In this document: positions 16,584 through 25,270 of the stretch, one piece after another | Layout of the letters: each line of letters begins with the position of its first letter | Position numbering within the stretch: position 1 is the first letter of the stretch | Assembly (NCBI GenBank): GCA_905373795.1 | Contig: CAJPUO010000004.1 | Coordinates: 1 to 64,000 of the forward strand | Source of the DNA: Candidatus Saccharimonadota bacterium | GTDB taxonomy: Bacteria > Patescibacteriota > Saccharimonadia > Saccharimonadales > Saccharimonadaceae | Direction of reading: 5' to 3' | DNA: 64,000 nucleotides | The notes under the pieces: model-generated | What the model was told of the DNA's origin: nothing | The model's database searches: none | The model's input: the letters and a program-made list of their open reading frames with translations, nothing else | Translations under genes and position numbers: made by a program

Positions 16584-19298
16584 ATGGAACAGAAACCTAC
16601 GAAAAAGCTAAAGCTCATCGCGATAATCTCAGGCGCACTATTTGTTATTTTAATAGCTGTTTGGATTTTTATCGCCACCAGACCACAGGAAACTGGCAAT
16701 GTTACGCGGACTGCCCGCCAAAAGATGAAAAACGCGCTGCTCGGCGACGGCAAATCAGGCGTTCAGACAGTTGTCTCCAAATACGGTTTTACCGTAACAT
16801 ACGACACAGCGACGTTCAACGGCTCAGCGCACGAAGTTGCAAAAAACTCGAACGACAAGGAATACCGCGCAAAAACCTACAATAACGACGAATTGAAAGA
16901 ATCGCGCGGCTACAACTTGGTGGAAATTGCTTTCAAGCAGGCCAGCGACGCTATTAAAGGCAAAGACGGCAAGATATCCAGCAGGACAATCCGGCCATAT
17001 TTGACAATCAACACCTCGCGCGCCCGCAACTATTTTGACCGCTCAACGATGCCTGACAAATATAAAGATAAGAAGAAATATTCCGATTTGGACTTGCTAG
17101 CTGAAGTTGACGTTATGAAGGTAAAAGAAAAAGAACCCAACGCCAAACTTACCGTCTCGAAAATCACCATATCCGGCAAAGAATTTCGTAAAATCGACCA
17201 AACGCTTACCTACACTAACAACGGGACTGTGTATGAGACTGGACACGCTTACAGTTATATGACCGTGCAAAACGGCCGGCCGTACTGGATGAGATTTAAT
17301 GCCTACAAAGGAGTTGGCGTCGAGGATTACGTAGCGCAGTTGGAAAGAATTATCGCTGGCGTTACATTCCAGAAACCGGATAACAAGCTGCTAGTTGGCG
17401 CTAGTGAAAATGCCGGTGTTGTCCTAGCTAACTCTTCAACTAATAGCTCGCTAAATAATCAGGACACAATGAACACGTTGGAAAACCTTGATACCGATTC
17501 AATCATCAACGTGGTCGCCAGAAACCAAATAGCAACCGTGCGGATCGCTTCCGCGCGCTGCGCCGACATAAAATACACTGCAGATAACGGCGCATCGCTG
17601 CAAATACAGAACGCTTGCGCCGGCGGCATCGGCAGCGGCTCGATTATAACCAACAACGGGCATGTGGCCACCAACGGCCACGTCGTCGAATGGTCAACCG
17701 ACACTCTGTTTTCTAGCGCCATGTCGCAGGCTGGCGAGGATCTATGGAAGTCGTATTTCGAATTTGTCATTAGTGCCGGCTATATTTCCAGAGCAGATTT
17801 GGCATCCTTGGCAGCCAAAGCTCAGGAGGGCAGTGCCGACGCCATAGCAATTATCTTCAGCCTGATCAATAAAGTTCCCGAGCATAACGTCCAAGTCGCA
17901 AACGACGAAAGCGATTACGTCGTGCAAACATCCAGCGACCCGATCCGAATCGACGGAACATACGCCCGCTACAAATGGGTAACCACCAGCACGAATTATT
18001 CGGCGAAAAAAATCGACTCCGAAGTTAATATGAAAAGCTTGCGGCTGGATATTAATAACAAAGAAACCGATGTCGCCATTTTAAAAATCGAAGGCAACTT
18101 TCCGGCAGTCGAATTAGGCGACAGCACGCTATTAGATAGCGGTGACCGGCTGACAGCAATTGGGTTTCCGGCGGTTGTTGACGACGGCCTTAACACGAAG
18201 AAAGAAAAAACCGTGCCTACGGTCACGCAGGGTAATCTGCAGCAGACAGTACTTGATGGCGGCGGACATAAGCTATTCCTTATGTCAACGATGATCGCCT
18301 CCGGCAATAGCGGCGGTCCAGCCTTCGATTCAAAGGGCAAGCAAGTCGGCATCAACACCTACGGCGGTGGCAGGTGTGAGGACGATAAAAAAGGCAACTC
18401 CTGTTTCGGCAAAGGCATCGCCAGAGACATTTCCGACTTAAAAGCCATGGCTAAAAAGAACAACGTCGCCATATCGGCAGACGGCGAGCTGACTAGGCTT
18501 TGGAAAGACGGTTTGGCGCAATTTGACAAGGGTAAATACTCAAAGGCCAAAGATTATTTTAGCGAGCTTAACCGCCTGTATCCTCAGAATTATCTGGTCG
18601 CCAAGCTACTAAAAGTCTCTGAAGAAACCGCGGACGACTACGTCGACGAAGACGTGGCGAAACAATATGGCAACTCGCCGGTCGATACTAAGAGTAATAA
18701 TACTGCGCTTATTGTAGTGGTAGTTCTAACAATTACTATCGGCTTGCTGTTCATCGGTACGTCAGTCGTAGTTATCATAGTGACATCCGACAACAAGCGC
18801 AAAAAGCAAGAATATGACATGCTGTACGAGGTCAACACCCAAACGCCGTCAACGCCGCCGCCGCACTTCCAACGGCTGTATGAAGACGAGCCTGGATATG
18901 CCAATTATTCGTATCCGCAGCAGTCAGCGCCAAATCAATCAGCGCAACCTCAGCCAGCGCAAACATCAAGCCAGCAGCCTATGCCGCAAGCGCCGACCCA
19001 GCCGACCGCGCCGCAGGGAACAGCACCGCAACCCGCTGCTGTCTCGCCGTCAACACCGCAATCTCAGCCAAACCAACCTCCGACTATCCCGCAGCCTCAG
19101 CCAACTCAGCCATACCAGCAGCCGCCAGTTTACCAGCCGCCAGCACCGATGATGCCGCCGCAATCTCAACCGCAACCGTACCAGCAGCCATATCCATACC
19201 AACAACAGCCAGTACAAACACCGTATCAGCAGCAAACGCCAACTCAACCGCCAAACCAGCAGCCGCCAGCGAATAACGGAACTACGTCTGGAAACTGA
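16584..19298 (+). CDS. Membrane-anchored trypsin-like serine protease with Pro/Gln-rich tail
   Basis: 904 residues. An N-terminal membrane helix (about 10-30, LIAIISGALFVILIAVWIF) is followed by an extracytoplasmic region of about 310 residues, then an HtrA/trypsin-like domain with His366 (ATNGHVVE), Asp496 (KETDVAILKIEG) and Ser576 (ASGNSGGPAFD). A short TPR-like segment (FDKGKYSKAKDYFSELNRLY) comes next, then a second membrane helix (about 712-740). The last 150 residues are dominated by Pro, Gln, Ala, Ser and Thr. The two helices place the protease outside and the tail in the cytoplasm. No PDZ domain is seen. The ATG lies 7 nt after an extended -10, so the mRNA is likely leaderless. Confidence 0.85.
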   Translation: MEQKPTKKLKLIAIISGALFVILIAVWIFIATRPQETGNVTRTARQKMKNALLGDGKSGVQTVVSKYGFTVTYDTATFNGSAHEVAKNSNDKEYRAKTYNNDELKESRGYNLVEIAFKQASDAIKGKDGKISSRTIRPYLTINTSRARNYFDRSTMPDKYKDKKKYSDLDLLAEVDVMKVKEKEPNAKLTVSKITISGKEFRKIDQTLTYTNNGTVYETGHAYSYMTVQNGRPYWMRFNAYKGVGVEDYVAQLERIIAGVTFQKPDNKLLVGASENAGVVLANSSTNSSLNNQDTMNTLENLDTDSIINVVARNQIATVRIASARCADIKYTADNGASLQIQNACAGGIGSGSIITNNGHVATNGHVVEWSTDTLFSSAMSQAGEDLWKSYFEFVISAGYISRADLASLAAKAQEGSADAIAIIFSLINKVPEHNVQVANDESDYVVQTSSDPIRIDGTYARYKWVTTSTNYSAKKIDSEVNMKSLRLDINNKETDVAILKIEGNFPAVELGDSTLLDSGDRLTAIGFPAVVDDGLNTKKEKTVPTVTQGNLQQTVLDGGGHKLFLMSTMIASGNSGGPAFDSKGKQVGINTYGGGRCEDDKKGNSCFGKGIARDISDLKAMAKKNNVAISADGELTRLWKDGLAQFDKGKYSKAKDYFSELNRLYPQNYLVAKLLKVSEETADDYVDEDVAKQYGNSPVDTKSNNTALIVVVVLTITIGLLFIGTSVVVIIVTSDNKRKKQEYDMLYEVNTQTPSTPPPHFQRLYEDEPGYANYSYPQQSAPNQSAQPQPAQTSSQQPMPQAPTQPTAPQGTAPQPAAVSPSTPQSQPNQPPTIPQPQPTQPYQQPPVYQPPAPMMPPQSQPQPYQQPYPYQQQPVQTPYQQQTPTQPPNQQPPANNGTTSGN

Positions 19299-19374
19299 AA
19301 GCTCGGAAATAAAAACTCCGTAGGCCAAGGGTCCGAAAACTAGAAAAAGAAAGCTAGAAAAACCCGCGGATATC

Positions 19375-19383
19375 TGCTATAAT
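19375..19383 (+). promoter_or_regulatory. fusA promoter (extended -10)
   Basis: TGC-TATAAT with TATAAT at 19378-19383. The -35 region (TAGAAA, 19355-19360) is poor. It leaves a leader of about 70 nt with a Shine-Dalgarno sequence. Confidence 0.6.
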
Positions 19384-19461
19384 CAGCAGCAAGAGTAGTT
19401 TTTTGGTGGCAAAAAATAACACTGAGAATCTCGACAAATTAACGTAACAAAGGAAAGACGA

Positions 19462-21549
19462 ATGGCAGCAAACGTTCCATTACAAAACTTTAGAAATATC
19501 GGTATTATTGCTCACATTGACGCCGGTAAAACGACGACAACTGAGGGTATTTTATACCGCACTGGCTTGACGCATAAAATCGGCACCGTTAAGGGTGACG
19601 ATGGCGGCGCCACCACCGACTGGATGCCGCTAGAAAAAGAGCGCGGTATTACTATTACTTCAGCAGCAGTGACCTGCTTCTGGAAAGGCCACAAGATTAA
19701 TATCATTGACACCCCAGGGCACATCGACTTTACTGCTGAAGTGGAGCGTTCGCTGCGAGTGCTTGACGGTGCAGTTACTGTGTTTGACGGTAAGATGGGC
19801 GTTGAGGCGCAGTCTGAAACTGTCTGGCGCCAGGCTAACAAATACGGCGTACCGCGCATTTGCTTCGTTAATAAGATTAACCAGACCGGCGGCGACTTCT
19901 ATAAATCTCTGGAGTCAATTCACAATCGCCTCAGCAAGCAAGCCTTTCCAATTCACTTGCCAATTGGTTTTGAGAAGACTATCAACGGCGTGGTTGACCT
20001 GATTGACATGAAAGCTTACACCTATGACGACTACACCGATCACGAGTTGAAGGTCGGCGAAATCCCGGCCGACATGTTGGAGAAAGCGAAGAATGCCCGC
20101 AGTTTGCTGGTGGAGAATGCCGTTGAAGCTGACGATGAATTGATGATGAAATTCCTTGATCAGGGTGAGGAAGCGATTACTATCGATGAGCTGAAAATGG
20201 CGCTGCGCAAGCGCGTGCTGGCTGGCGACTTCTATCTGGTAACTGGTGGTGACGGTCGCGGCGTGATCGTCGAGAAGCTGCTTGACCTCATGGTTGACTT
20301 CTTACCAAGCCCGCTGGACGTTGACGAAATTTGGGGCAAGAATCCAAAGACTGGCGACGAAGTGAGCCGCAAGCCGTCGGACAAAGAACCGCTCTCAGCC
20401 CTAGCATTTAAGATTGCTGCCGATCCGTTTGTTGGTAAATTGATTTTCGTACGCGTGTATTCTGGCGTGCTGAATTCAGGCAGCTACGTCCTGAACACCA
20501 CCACTGGCGATAAGGAGCGCATCGGCCGCATCGTGCGCATGCATGCTGACAAGCGCGAAGATATCGATAAGATTTCTGCCGGCGACATTGCCGCTGTGGT
20601 TGGTTTAAAGAATACCGGTACCGGTAACACCTTAACCGACCCAGCGCATCCAATTGCTCTGGAATCAATTGAGTTCCCAGAGCCGCCAGTTTCTATCGCC
20701 GTTGAGCCGAAATCAAAGGCTGACCAGGAAAAAATGGCGCTGGCTTTGCAGCGTTTGTCCGAGGAGGATCCAACCTTCCGCATTCACACTGATGAAGAAA
20801 CCGGTCAGACCATCATGTCCGGCATGGGTGAGTTACACCTCGATATCTTGATCGACCGTATGAAGCGCGAATTCAAGGTTGAAGCTAACATCGGCGAGCC
20901 GCAGGTGGCTTTCCGCGAGTCAATCAAGGGCAAGGCTGAAGTTCAGGGTAAGCACGCCAAGCAGTCCGGCGGCCGCGGTCAGTATGGTGACGTTTGGGTA
21001 CGATTTGAACCAAACGAGGCGGGCAAGGGCTTTGAATTCATCGACGAGATCAAGGGCGGCGTGGTTCCTCAGGAATATCGCCCAGCTGTCATGAAAGGTA
21101 TCAAGGAAACCTTGGAAGGCGGCGTCATCGCTGGCTATCCAGTAGTTGATGTCAAGGCGACCCTGTACGATGGTTCGTACCACGATGTCGACTCCTCGGA
21201 GCTAGCCTTCTCATTGGCAGGTTCGTTGGCAGCCCGCGAAGGCATCAAGCAGGCTAACCCAATCTTGCTTGAGCCGGTCATGAAGGTTGAAGTGACCACC
21301 CCAGAAGAGTTCATGGGCGATATTATCGGCGACCTGAACTCACGCCGTGGCCGCATCGACGCTATGGAAGATCTGATGGGCGGCGCCAAATTGGTCAAGG
21401 CCTTCGTGCCGCTGGCAAACATGTTTGGCTACACCTCAGACATCCGTTCAATGTCGCAGGGTCGCGCAGCCAGCACCATGGAGCTAGCGCAGTACGAGGA
21501 AGTACCGCCGAACGTAGCGCAGGAGATTATCGAGAAGCGCAGCAAATAG
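19462..21549 (+). CDS. fusA: Elongation factor G
   Basis: 695 residues, the ribosomal translocase GTPase. The G motifs are [13 protein letters not shown] (G1), DTPGHID (G3) and NKINQTG (G4, normally NKMD); the switch region has [13 protein letters not shown]. Domains II to V follow, with [14 protein letters not shown] and [13 protein letters not shown] typical for domains III to V. AAAGGAAAG lies before the ATG. A terminator follows the stop. The Asn-Lys-Ile-Asn variant of the NKxD motif replaces the base-specificity Asp by Asn, which is unusual and can be checked against relatives; the overall assignment is secure. Confidence 0.98.
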   Translation: MAANVPLQNFRNIGIIAHIDAGKTTTTEGILYRTGLTHKIGTVKGDDGGATTDWMPLEKERGITITSAAVTCFWKGHKINIIDTPGHIDFTAEVERSLRVLDGAVTVFDGKMGVEAQSETVWRQANKYGVPRICFVNKINQTGGDFYKSLESIHNRLSKQAFPIHLPIGFEKTINGVVDLIDMKAYTYDDYTDHELKVGEIPADMLEKAKNARSLLVENAVEADDELMMKFLDQGEEAITIDELKMALRKRVLAGDFYLVTGGDGRGVIVEKLLDLMVDFLPSPLDVDEIWGKNPKTGDEVSRKPSDKEPLSALAFKIAADPFVGKLIFVRVYSGVLNSGSYVLNTTTGDKERIGRIVRMHADKREDIDKISAGDIAAVVGLKNTGTGNTLTDPAHPIALESIEFPEPPVSIAVEPKSKADQEKMALALQRLSEEDPTFRIHTDEETGQTIMSGMGELHLDILIDRMKREFKVEANIGEPQVAFRESIKGKAEVQGKHAKQSGGRGQYGDVWVRFEPNEAGKGFEFIDEIKGGVVPQEYRPAVMKGIKETLEGGVIAGYPVVDVKATLYDGSYHDVDSSELAFSLAGSLAAREGIKQANPILLEPVMKVEVTTPEEFMGDIIGDLNSRRGRIDAMEDLMGGAKLVKAFVPLANMFGYTSDIRSMSQGRAASTMELAQYEEVPPNVAQEIIEKRSK

Positions 21550-21570
21550 CCGGTAAATCCGCAATAAACA

Positions 21571-21606
21571 AATATCCCCGGGATGATAACATCCGGGGAT
21601 ATTTTA
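21571..21606 (+). terminator. fusA terminator, possibly bidirectional
   Basis: ATATCCCCGG pairs with CCGGGGATAT, followed by TTTTAG on the plus strand. On the minus strand a shorter T run follows, so it may also end the convergent gene. Confidence 0.85.
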
Positions 21607-21651
21607 GTGAAGCCGCGCGGGCCGCCGCGCTCACCTCTTACTGCTTACTAT

Positions 21652-23055
21652 CTACTGCTTAATTTCTTCAATCGCCTCTTGCCGAAACCTGGGAATAAGC
21701 CACCGGCGAATCGGCCGTCCAGTCATATTTCCCAGCGACGCACCAGCCGCCACCGCCAGGCCAATCATCACCGCCCTCATTAGAATCGCTAGCGCCGTCA
21801 TAAACAGCGGATCGCTCGGCGGATGCAGCACGACGCCCATCAGCCCGTTGTACAGCGACAATCCCGGCACCAGCGGCACGATTCCAGCAGCGATAATTGC
21901 CATTGACGGAAATCGCCACAGCCGCGATGTTAGCACCGCCATCAAACCAATCACTGTCGCAGCGATACCGCTGGACACCACGACATCAAATCCCGCAATT
22001 AATAGCAGCCGCGAAATCCACCAGCCAAACACGCCGATCAATCCGGACACGATCAGACCAGACCACCTGGCGTGATTACCCACCGCGAAAGCCGCCGCCA
22101 CGATCAACGCCCCTAAATATTGAAGATGCTTATCCGCCAGCGACAATCGATCCGGCGTCGCCGGAAAAGTAATGCCAAACTTGGTCGCGATATACAAGCC
22201 TATCACCACGCCGACCACGATGCCGCCAGTCGCCATAATCACTTTTAACAACCGCGCATTGGCCGTAATATAAAATTCGTCAATCGCATCCTGAAACGCG
22301 CCAACCGTCATCAAACCTGCCACCAGCAGCACGATACCGCTAATCACTAAAAGCGTCGCATTGATATCCATCCGCAAGCCGTACATATTCGCCCAGGCAA
22401 TTCCCGCCGCCGCCAACGTCGCGAAAAGCGCCGCCGAAGCCTGGGAATAAAACGTCGTCATACCAACGCGCCACAGCCAGCGCAGCACGATCGTCGCTAC
22501 AAATCCCATGATAAACGACAGTCCAATCATCAGCAGATCGCCGTTATACATCACAATCACCCCGGCGCTAATCAATCCGCCAGAAGCACAAATCACCAGC
22601 GGCGAATGCCGTTTCGGCTGGCTAAGAATTTTCTCGACGCGCTGCTCGGCGATATGCAAAGGCAAATGCTTATTACGAATTTCCAGCGCCAGCGACTGCA
22701 GCGCCTGAATCTGCTGATAATTAGCATAATCCGGCACCATCACCCTGATCATCGTCAGCGGCTCGCGGTCAACCCCGCGGTCCTGAGAAATCGTAATCAG
22801 CGTATAGCACACATCCATATGCACCGGCCGCCGGCAATACGTCTCAGTAATACCCAGCGACAGCCGCACCACATCATGCGCCACCACACCCATACTCAGC
22901 AGCTGTTCGGCAATAGTCATCGTCAGCCGAAGCGCCCGCATATTCGGCGTCAAACTATCATCAATTTTTTCCAAACTATGCATCGGCTCGACGCTGTAAA
23001 TACTAGCAATCCGCGCCAGCGACTGTGTAATAAACCGAGGAACTTTTCTTTTCAC
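21652..23055 (-). CDS. ThrE-family threonine/serine exporter-like protein
   Basis: 467 residues. A soluble N-terminal part of about 150 residues (SMGVVAHDVVRLSLGITETY) is followed by about ten membrane segments. The late GIVPLVPGLSLYNGLMG is a hallmark of ThrE-type exporters, in which two five-helix halves are fused. Family members export threonine and serine; in a cell that imports most nutrients the direction and substrate here are uncertain. The start is a GTG 6 nt after an extended -10 (TGT-TACACT, minus strand), with no Shine-Dalgarno, so it is probably leaderless. Confidence 0.85.
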   Translation of the reverse strand: MKRKVPRFITQSLARIASIYSVEPMHSLEKIDDSLTPNMRALRLTMTIAEQLLSMGVVAHDVVRLSLGITETYCRRPVHMDVCYTLITISQDRGVDREPLTMIRVMVPDYANYQQIQALQSLALEIRNKHLPLHIAEQRVEKILSQPKRHSPLVICASGGLISAGVIVMYNGDLLMIGLSFIMGFVATIVLRWLWRVGMTTFYSQASAALFATLAAAGIAWANMYGLRMDINATLLVISGIVLLVAGLMTVGAFQDAIDEFYITANARLLKVIMATGGIVVGVVIGLYIATKFGITFPATPDRLSLADKHLQYLGALIVAAAFAVGNHARWSGLIVSGLIGVFGWWISRLLLIAGFDVVVSSGIAATVIGLMAVLTSRLWRFPSMAIIAAGIVPLVPGLSLYNGLMGVVLHPPSDPLFMTALAILMRAVMIGLAVAAGASLGNMTGRPIRRWLIPRFRQEAIEEIKQ

Positions 23056-23091
23056 ATATTTAGTGTAACAAATTTCTCAGCAATGAAAATA

Positions 23092-23154
23092 GCCCGCCGA
23101 GAAAGCTCCAGCCGAGGCTGATAAAAGCCTCAAGGCGAACTATTTTCGGCGGGC
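23092..23154 (-). terminator. Terminator of the small membrane-protein gene
   Basis: On the minus strand GCCCGCCGA pairs with TCGGCGGGC, enclosing a second hairpin (GAGGC...GCCTC), followed by TATTTTC. The total span is about 63 nt. Confidence 0.75.
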
Positions 23155-23171
23155 TTACGCCCGCTCAGAGA

Positions 23172-23396
23172 TCAGAGGTCCAGCGCCCTCTTTCCGTCGG
23201 AAGACCTCCGGCAGAAAGAGACCCACACGTCAAAGAGCTTCCTTGCAGAAGCCCCTAGTGTGTAGTAGGCAACAAGAAAAGTCGCCACGCCGACAACGTT
23301 CGTCGGAGTCTCAGACTCCGACACGACAAGCAGGGCACACGCAATAAATGCGCACTGCACCGCGACAAAAACCACTGTGGCGATCTGCCTGATCAT
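23172..23396 (-). CDS. Small two-helix membrane protein, unknown
   Basis: 74 residues from the ATG at 23396, which has a strong GGAAGGAG site 6 nt upstream. Two hydrophobic segments (about 5-23, ATVVFVAVQCAFIACALLVV, and 32-48, VVGVATFLVAYYTLGAS) are joined by a short acidic loop; the C-terminus is basic (RRSSDGKR). I do not recognise a family. It is transcribed from the promoter at 23481-23509, a member of the five-member promoter set, with a leader of about 75 nt. Confidence 0.75.
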   Translation of the reverse strand: MIRQIATVVFVAVQCAFIACALLVVSESETPTNVVGVATFLVAYYTLGASARKLFDVWVSFCRRSSDGKRALDL

Positions 23397-23480
23397 GGTT
23401 TTCTCCTTCCAGAGAAAAGATCTTTCACTCAAAGCAAGGGCTCTTTCACCCTAAACAACTTTGGGTAAAAGCTAATATTA

Positions 23481-23509
23481 TTTATATCACGCTTGAATAA
23501 AAAAGTCAA
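23481..23509 (-). promoter_or_regulatory. Promoter set member A
   Basis: Minus strand: TTGACT (23509-23504), a 17-bp spacer ending in TGA, TATAAA (23486-23481), then an AT-rich stretch and GCTTTT at the presumed start of the RNA. The leader can form an AGGG/CCCT hairpin with a GAAA-containing loop. Confidence 0.8.
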
Positions 23510-23665
23510 TATTTTTCGACAGAAAAGGTGTTTTTTCGCCAGAAAACGCCGCCAAGCACAGCCATACCCCGCATGGCAAGGGTAAAATTTACCACGATTT
23601 TGCCCCGCAATCTGTTCGGCCTGTGGAAATAATCGTTATTTTGCCGTTAACCCGCCAGAAAGTGC
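23510..23665. other. Intergenic stretch with no recognised element
   Basis: Between the divergent promoter regions at 23481-23509 and 23666-23694 I see only short inverted repeats such as CATACCCCGCATGG, and no gene or known RNA. Confidence 0.4.
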
Positions 23666-23694
23666 TTGCCTAAAATGAGGAAGCGTGATATATT
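23666..23694 (+). promoter_or_regulatory. Promoter of the 171-residue protein
   Basis: TTGCCT (23666-23671), a 17-bp spacer ending in TGA, TATATT (23689-23694). A leader of about 38 nt carries AAGGAA. Confidence 0.6.
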
Positions 23695-23738
23695 GTGAAT
23701 AGTCAATTTAGCAAAAATAGACAAGGAATGCGAGCCAT

Positions 23739-24254
23739 ATGTCTGAATTACCAGAGAAACAAGTCAAGCGCCTCCGGACGCTCATCCAGGAAGCAGAAAC
23801 CAATTTAGCGGCAGCCAAGGAACTGCTAATCAGCATCGTTGGCGACGACGGGCAAGTCGTTACCCCGAAAAATCCATCCGACGAAGTCGCCGGCAAGGTT
23901 ATTGAGGGCGTGTTTGACGGGCAAATGATGCTTAGCCCTGACGGAAAAAATTATCCAATTCCTGCTAATTATGCCTCGAAATCTAAGCTGGTTGAGGGTG
24001 ATTTGATGAAATTAACCATCGCCGAGGACGGCAGCTTTATCTATAAGCAAATCGGCCCGGTACCGCGCAAGCAAGTCATCGGCACGCTCGTCCAGCACGA
24101 CGGTGTTTACTACGTAGAGGCTTCCGGCCGCGAATATCGCATTTTGCTCGCCAGCGTCACTTATTTCCGCATTAACGTTGGCGACCAGGTCACCATCATC
24201 ATCCCAGAAGACAATCCTGACGCCACCTGGGCAGCCGTCGAAGCGGCGCTGTAA
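23739..24254 (+). CDS. Conserved-looking small protein with N-terminal coiled coil
   Basis: 171 residues. Residues 1-33 are a likely coiled coil (EKQVKRLRTLIQEAETNLAA). The rest looks like two small beta-rich domains, the first with GVFDGQMMLSPDGKNYPIP, ANYASKSKLVEGD and a KLTI strand, the second with a VIGTLVQHDGVYYVEASGREY repeat-like unit. I do not recognise a named family; the well-formed strands and the codon use typical of the window suggest a core gene of this lineage. It is monocistronic with its own promoter and terminator. Confidence 0.8.
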   Translation: MSELPEKQVKRLRTLIQEAETNLAAAKELLISIVGDDGQVVTPKNPSDEVAGKVIEGVFDGQMMLSPDGKNYPIPANYASKSKLVEGDLMKLTIAEDGSFIYKQIGPVPRKQVIGTLVQHDGVYYVEASGREYRILLASVTYFRINVGDQVTIIIPEDNPDATWAAVEAAL

Positions 24255-24272
24255 AGTAGTTTCCGCTTTTTA

Positions 24273-24300
24273 AAGCCGTCCGTACTTGCGGGCGGTTTTT
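24273..24300 (+). terminator. Terminator after the 171-residue protein gene
   Basis: CCGTCCG pairs with CGGGCGG (one G-U pair), followed by five T. The next gene's -10 box starts 3 nt later. Confidence 0.75.
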
Positions 24301-24314
24301 GATATAATTGTGCT

Positions 24315-25187
24315 GTGCCAGACGATTTTTTACTCGCTTATGCCAGTTTTAATGCCGATAACCAGCCGTTTATCGACTGTCAAATCGGCGATGAGATTAA
24401 GCGGCGGGAATTGTTTGGACAAGATTTATCGCTTGAATTTGACTTCTCGACCAAATATTGCACCGGCTGGGTGGATTTTGAGAATCACAGTAGCCAAATT
24501 TGTCCAGATTCCGCCACGGTTGATGGCAAGTATGAAAATTGCCTGAAATGCCGCGATCGGACTGGTTTTAATCCTGCGTTTTATAACGCCGATTCCGTGT
24601 CAGCGCAGCAGGAAAAGATTAATCAAAACCCGCACTTCGTCTATCTGGCGTATTTCGCGCCAGGAGTCATTAAAGTCGGTATCTCACAGGAAGAGCGCGG
24701 CATTCGGCGGCTACTGGAGCAGGGGGCACGCTTGGCGTTGAAACTGGAGACGTTTTCTTCGGCGCTGATCGCCCGGCAATATGAGGCGAAAATTGCCAGT
24801 CTGGACGGCATCGTTGAGACCATGCCGATTCATAAAAAACTTGAGTTTATAAAACAGCCTTTCGATCGCGCGGACGGCGAGAAGAAATTACAGCAAAAAC
24901 TACTTGAAATTGAGCAAAAGATTGTTGTGTCATTTCCAAAATCCGAGCTAATTCCTTGCGAAGATTATTTTTATACCGCTGGTGTTGACTTAACAAGAGT
25001 AGTACTGATGAAAGATCAGAACCAATTGGCTGGGCGCGTCCGCAGTATCATCGGCCCGATCCTCATCACCGACTACGACGGACAGCTACTGGCGTATAAC
25101 GTGAAAAAATTTATTGGCTACCAGGCGCAAAAAATTAACGGCGCCATTGACATAGAAATACCCAGCACGCAGCTGGCGCTGTTTTAA
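24315..25187 (+). CDS. DUF2797-family protein
   Basis: 290 residues from a GTG start. The N-terminal half contains a Cys set, KYCTGW, SSQICPDS and ENCLKCRDRTGFNPAFYN, likely a zinc site. Next comes HFVYLAYFAPGVIKVGIS then RGIRRLLEQGARLAL, the signature of DUF2797, which resembles the GIY-YIG nuclease pattern (VYL...KVG...RR..EQGA). No activity is established for the family to my knowledge. The GTG is 6 nt after an extended -10 (TGA-TATAAT, 24303-24308) with no Shine-Dalgarno, so it is probably leaderless. Confidence 0.8.
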   Translation: MPDDFLLAYASFNADNQPFIDCQIGDEIKRRELFGQDLSLEFDFSTKYCTGWVDFENHSSQICPDSATVDGKYENCLKCRDRTGFNPAFYNADSVSAQQEKINQNPHFVYLAYFAPGVIKVGISQEERGIRRLLEQGARLALKLETFSSALIARQYEAKIASLDGIVETMPIHKKLEFIKQPFDRADGEKKLQQKLLEIEQKIVVSFPKSELIPCEDYFYTAGVDLTRVVLMKDQNQLAGRVRSIIGPILITDYDGQLLAYNVKKFIGYQAQKINGAIDIEIPSTQLALF

Positions 25188-25270
25188 TGCGTGTTCGCGA
25201 GGCGAGTCGTCTTTAGATCAACCGCCAAACAGCTTACTAATCCTGTACTTTGCGCTATAATATATAAGTA

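Noticed and set aside
22606..23121. 171-residue frame opposite the ThrE-like gene
   Set aside because: His/Arg-rich shadow composition without a start signal; the minus-strand membrane protein is clearly the gene.
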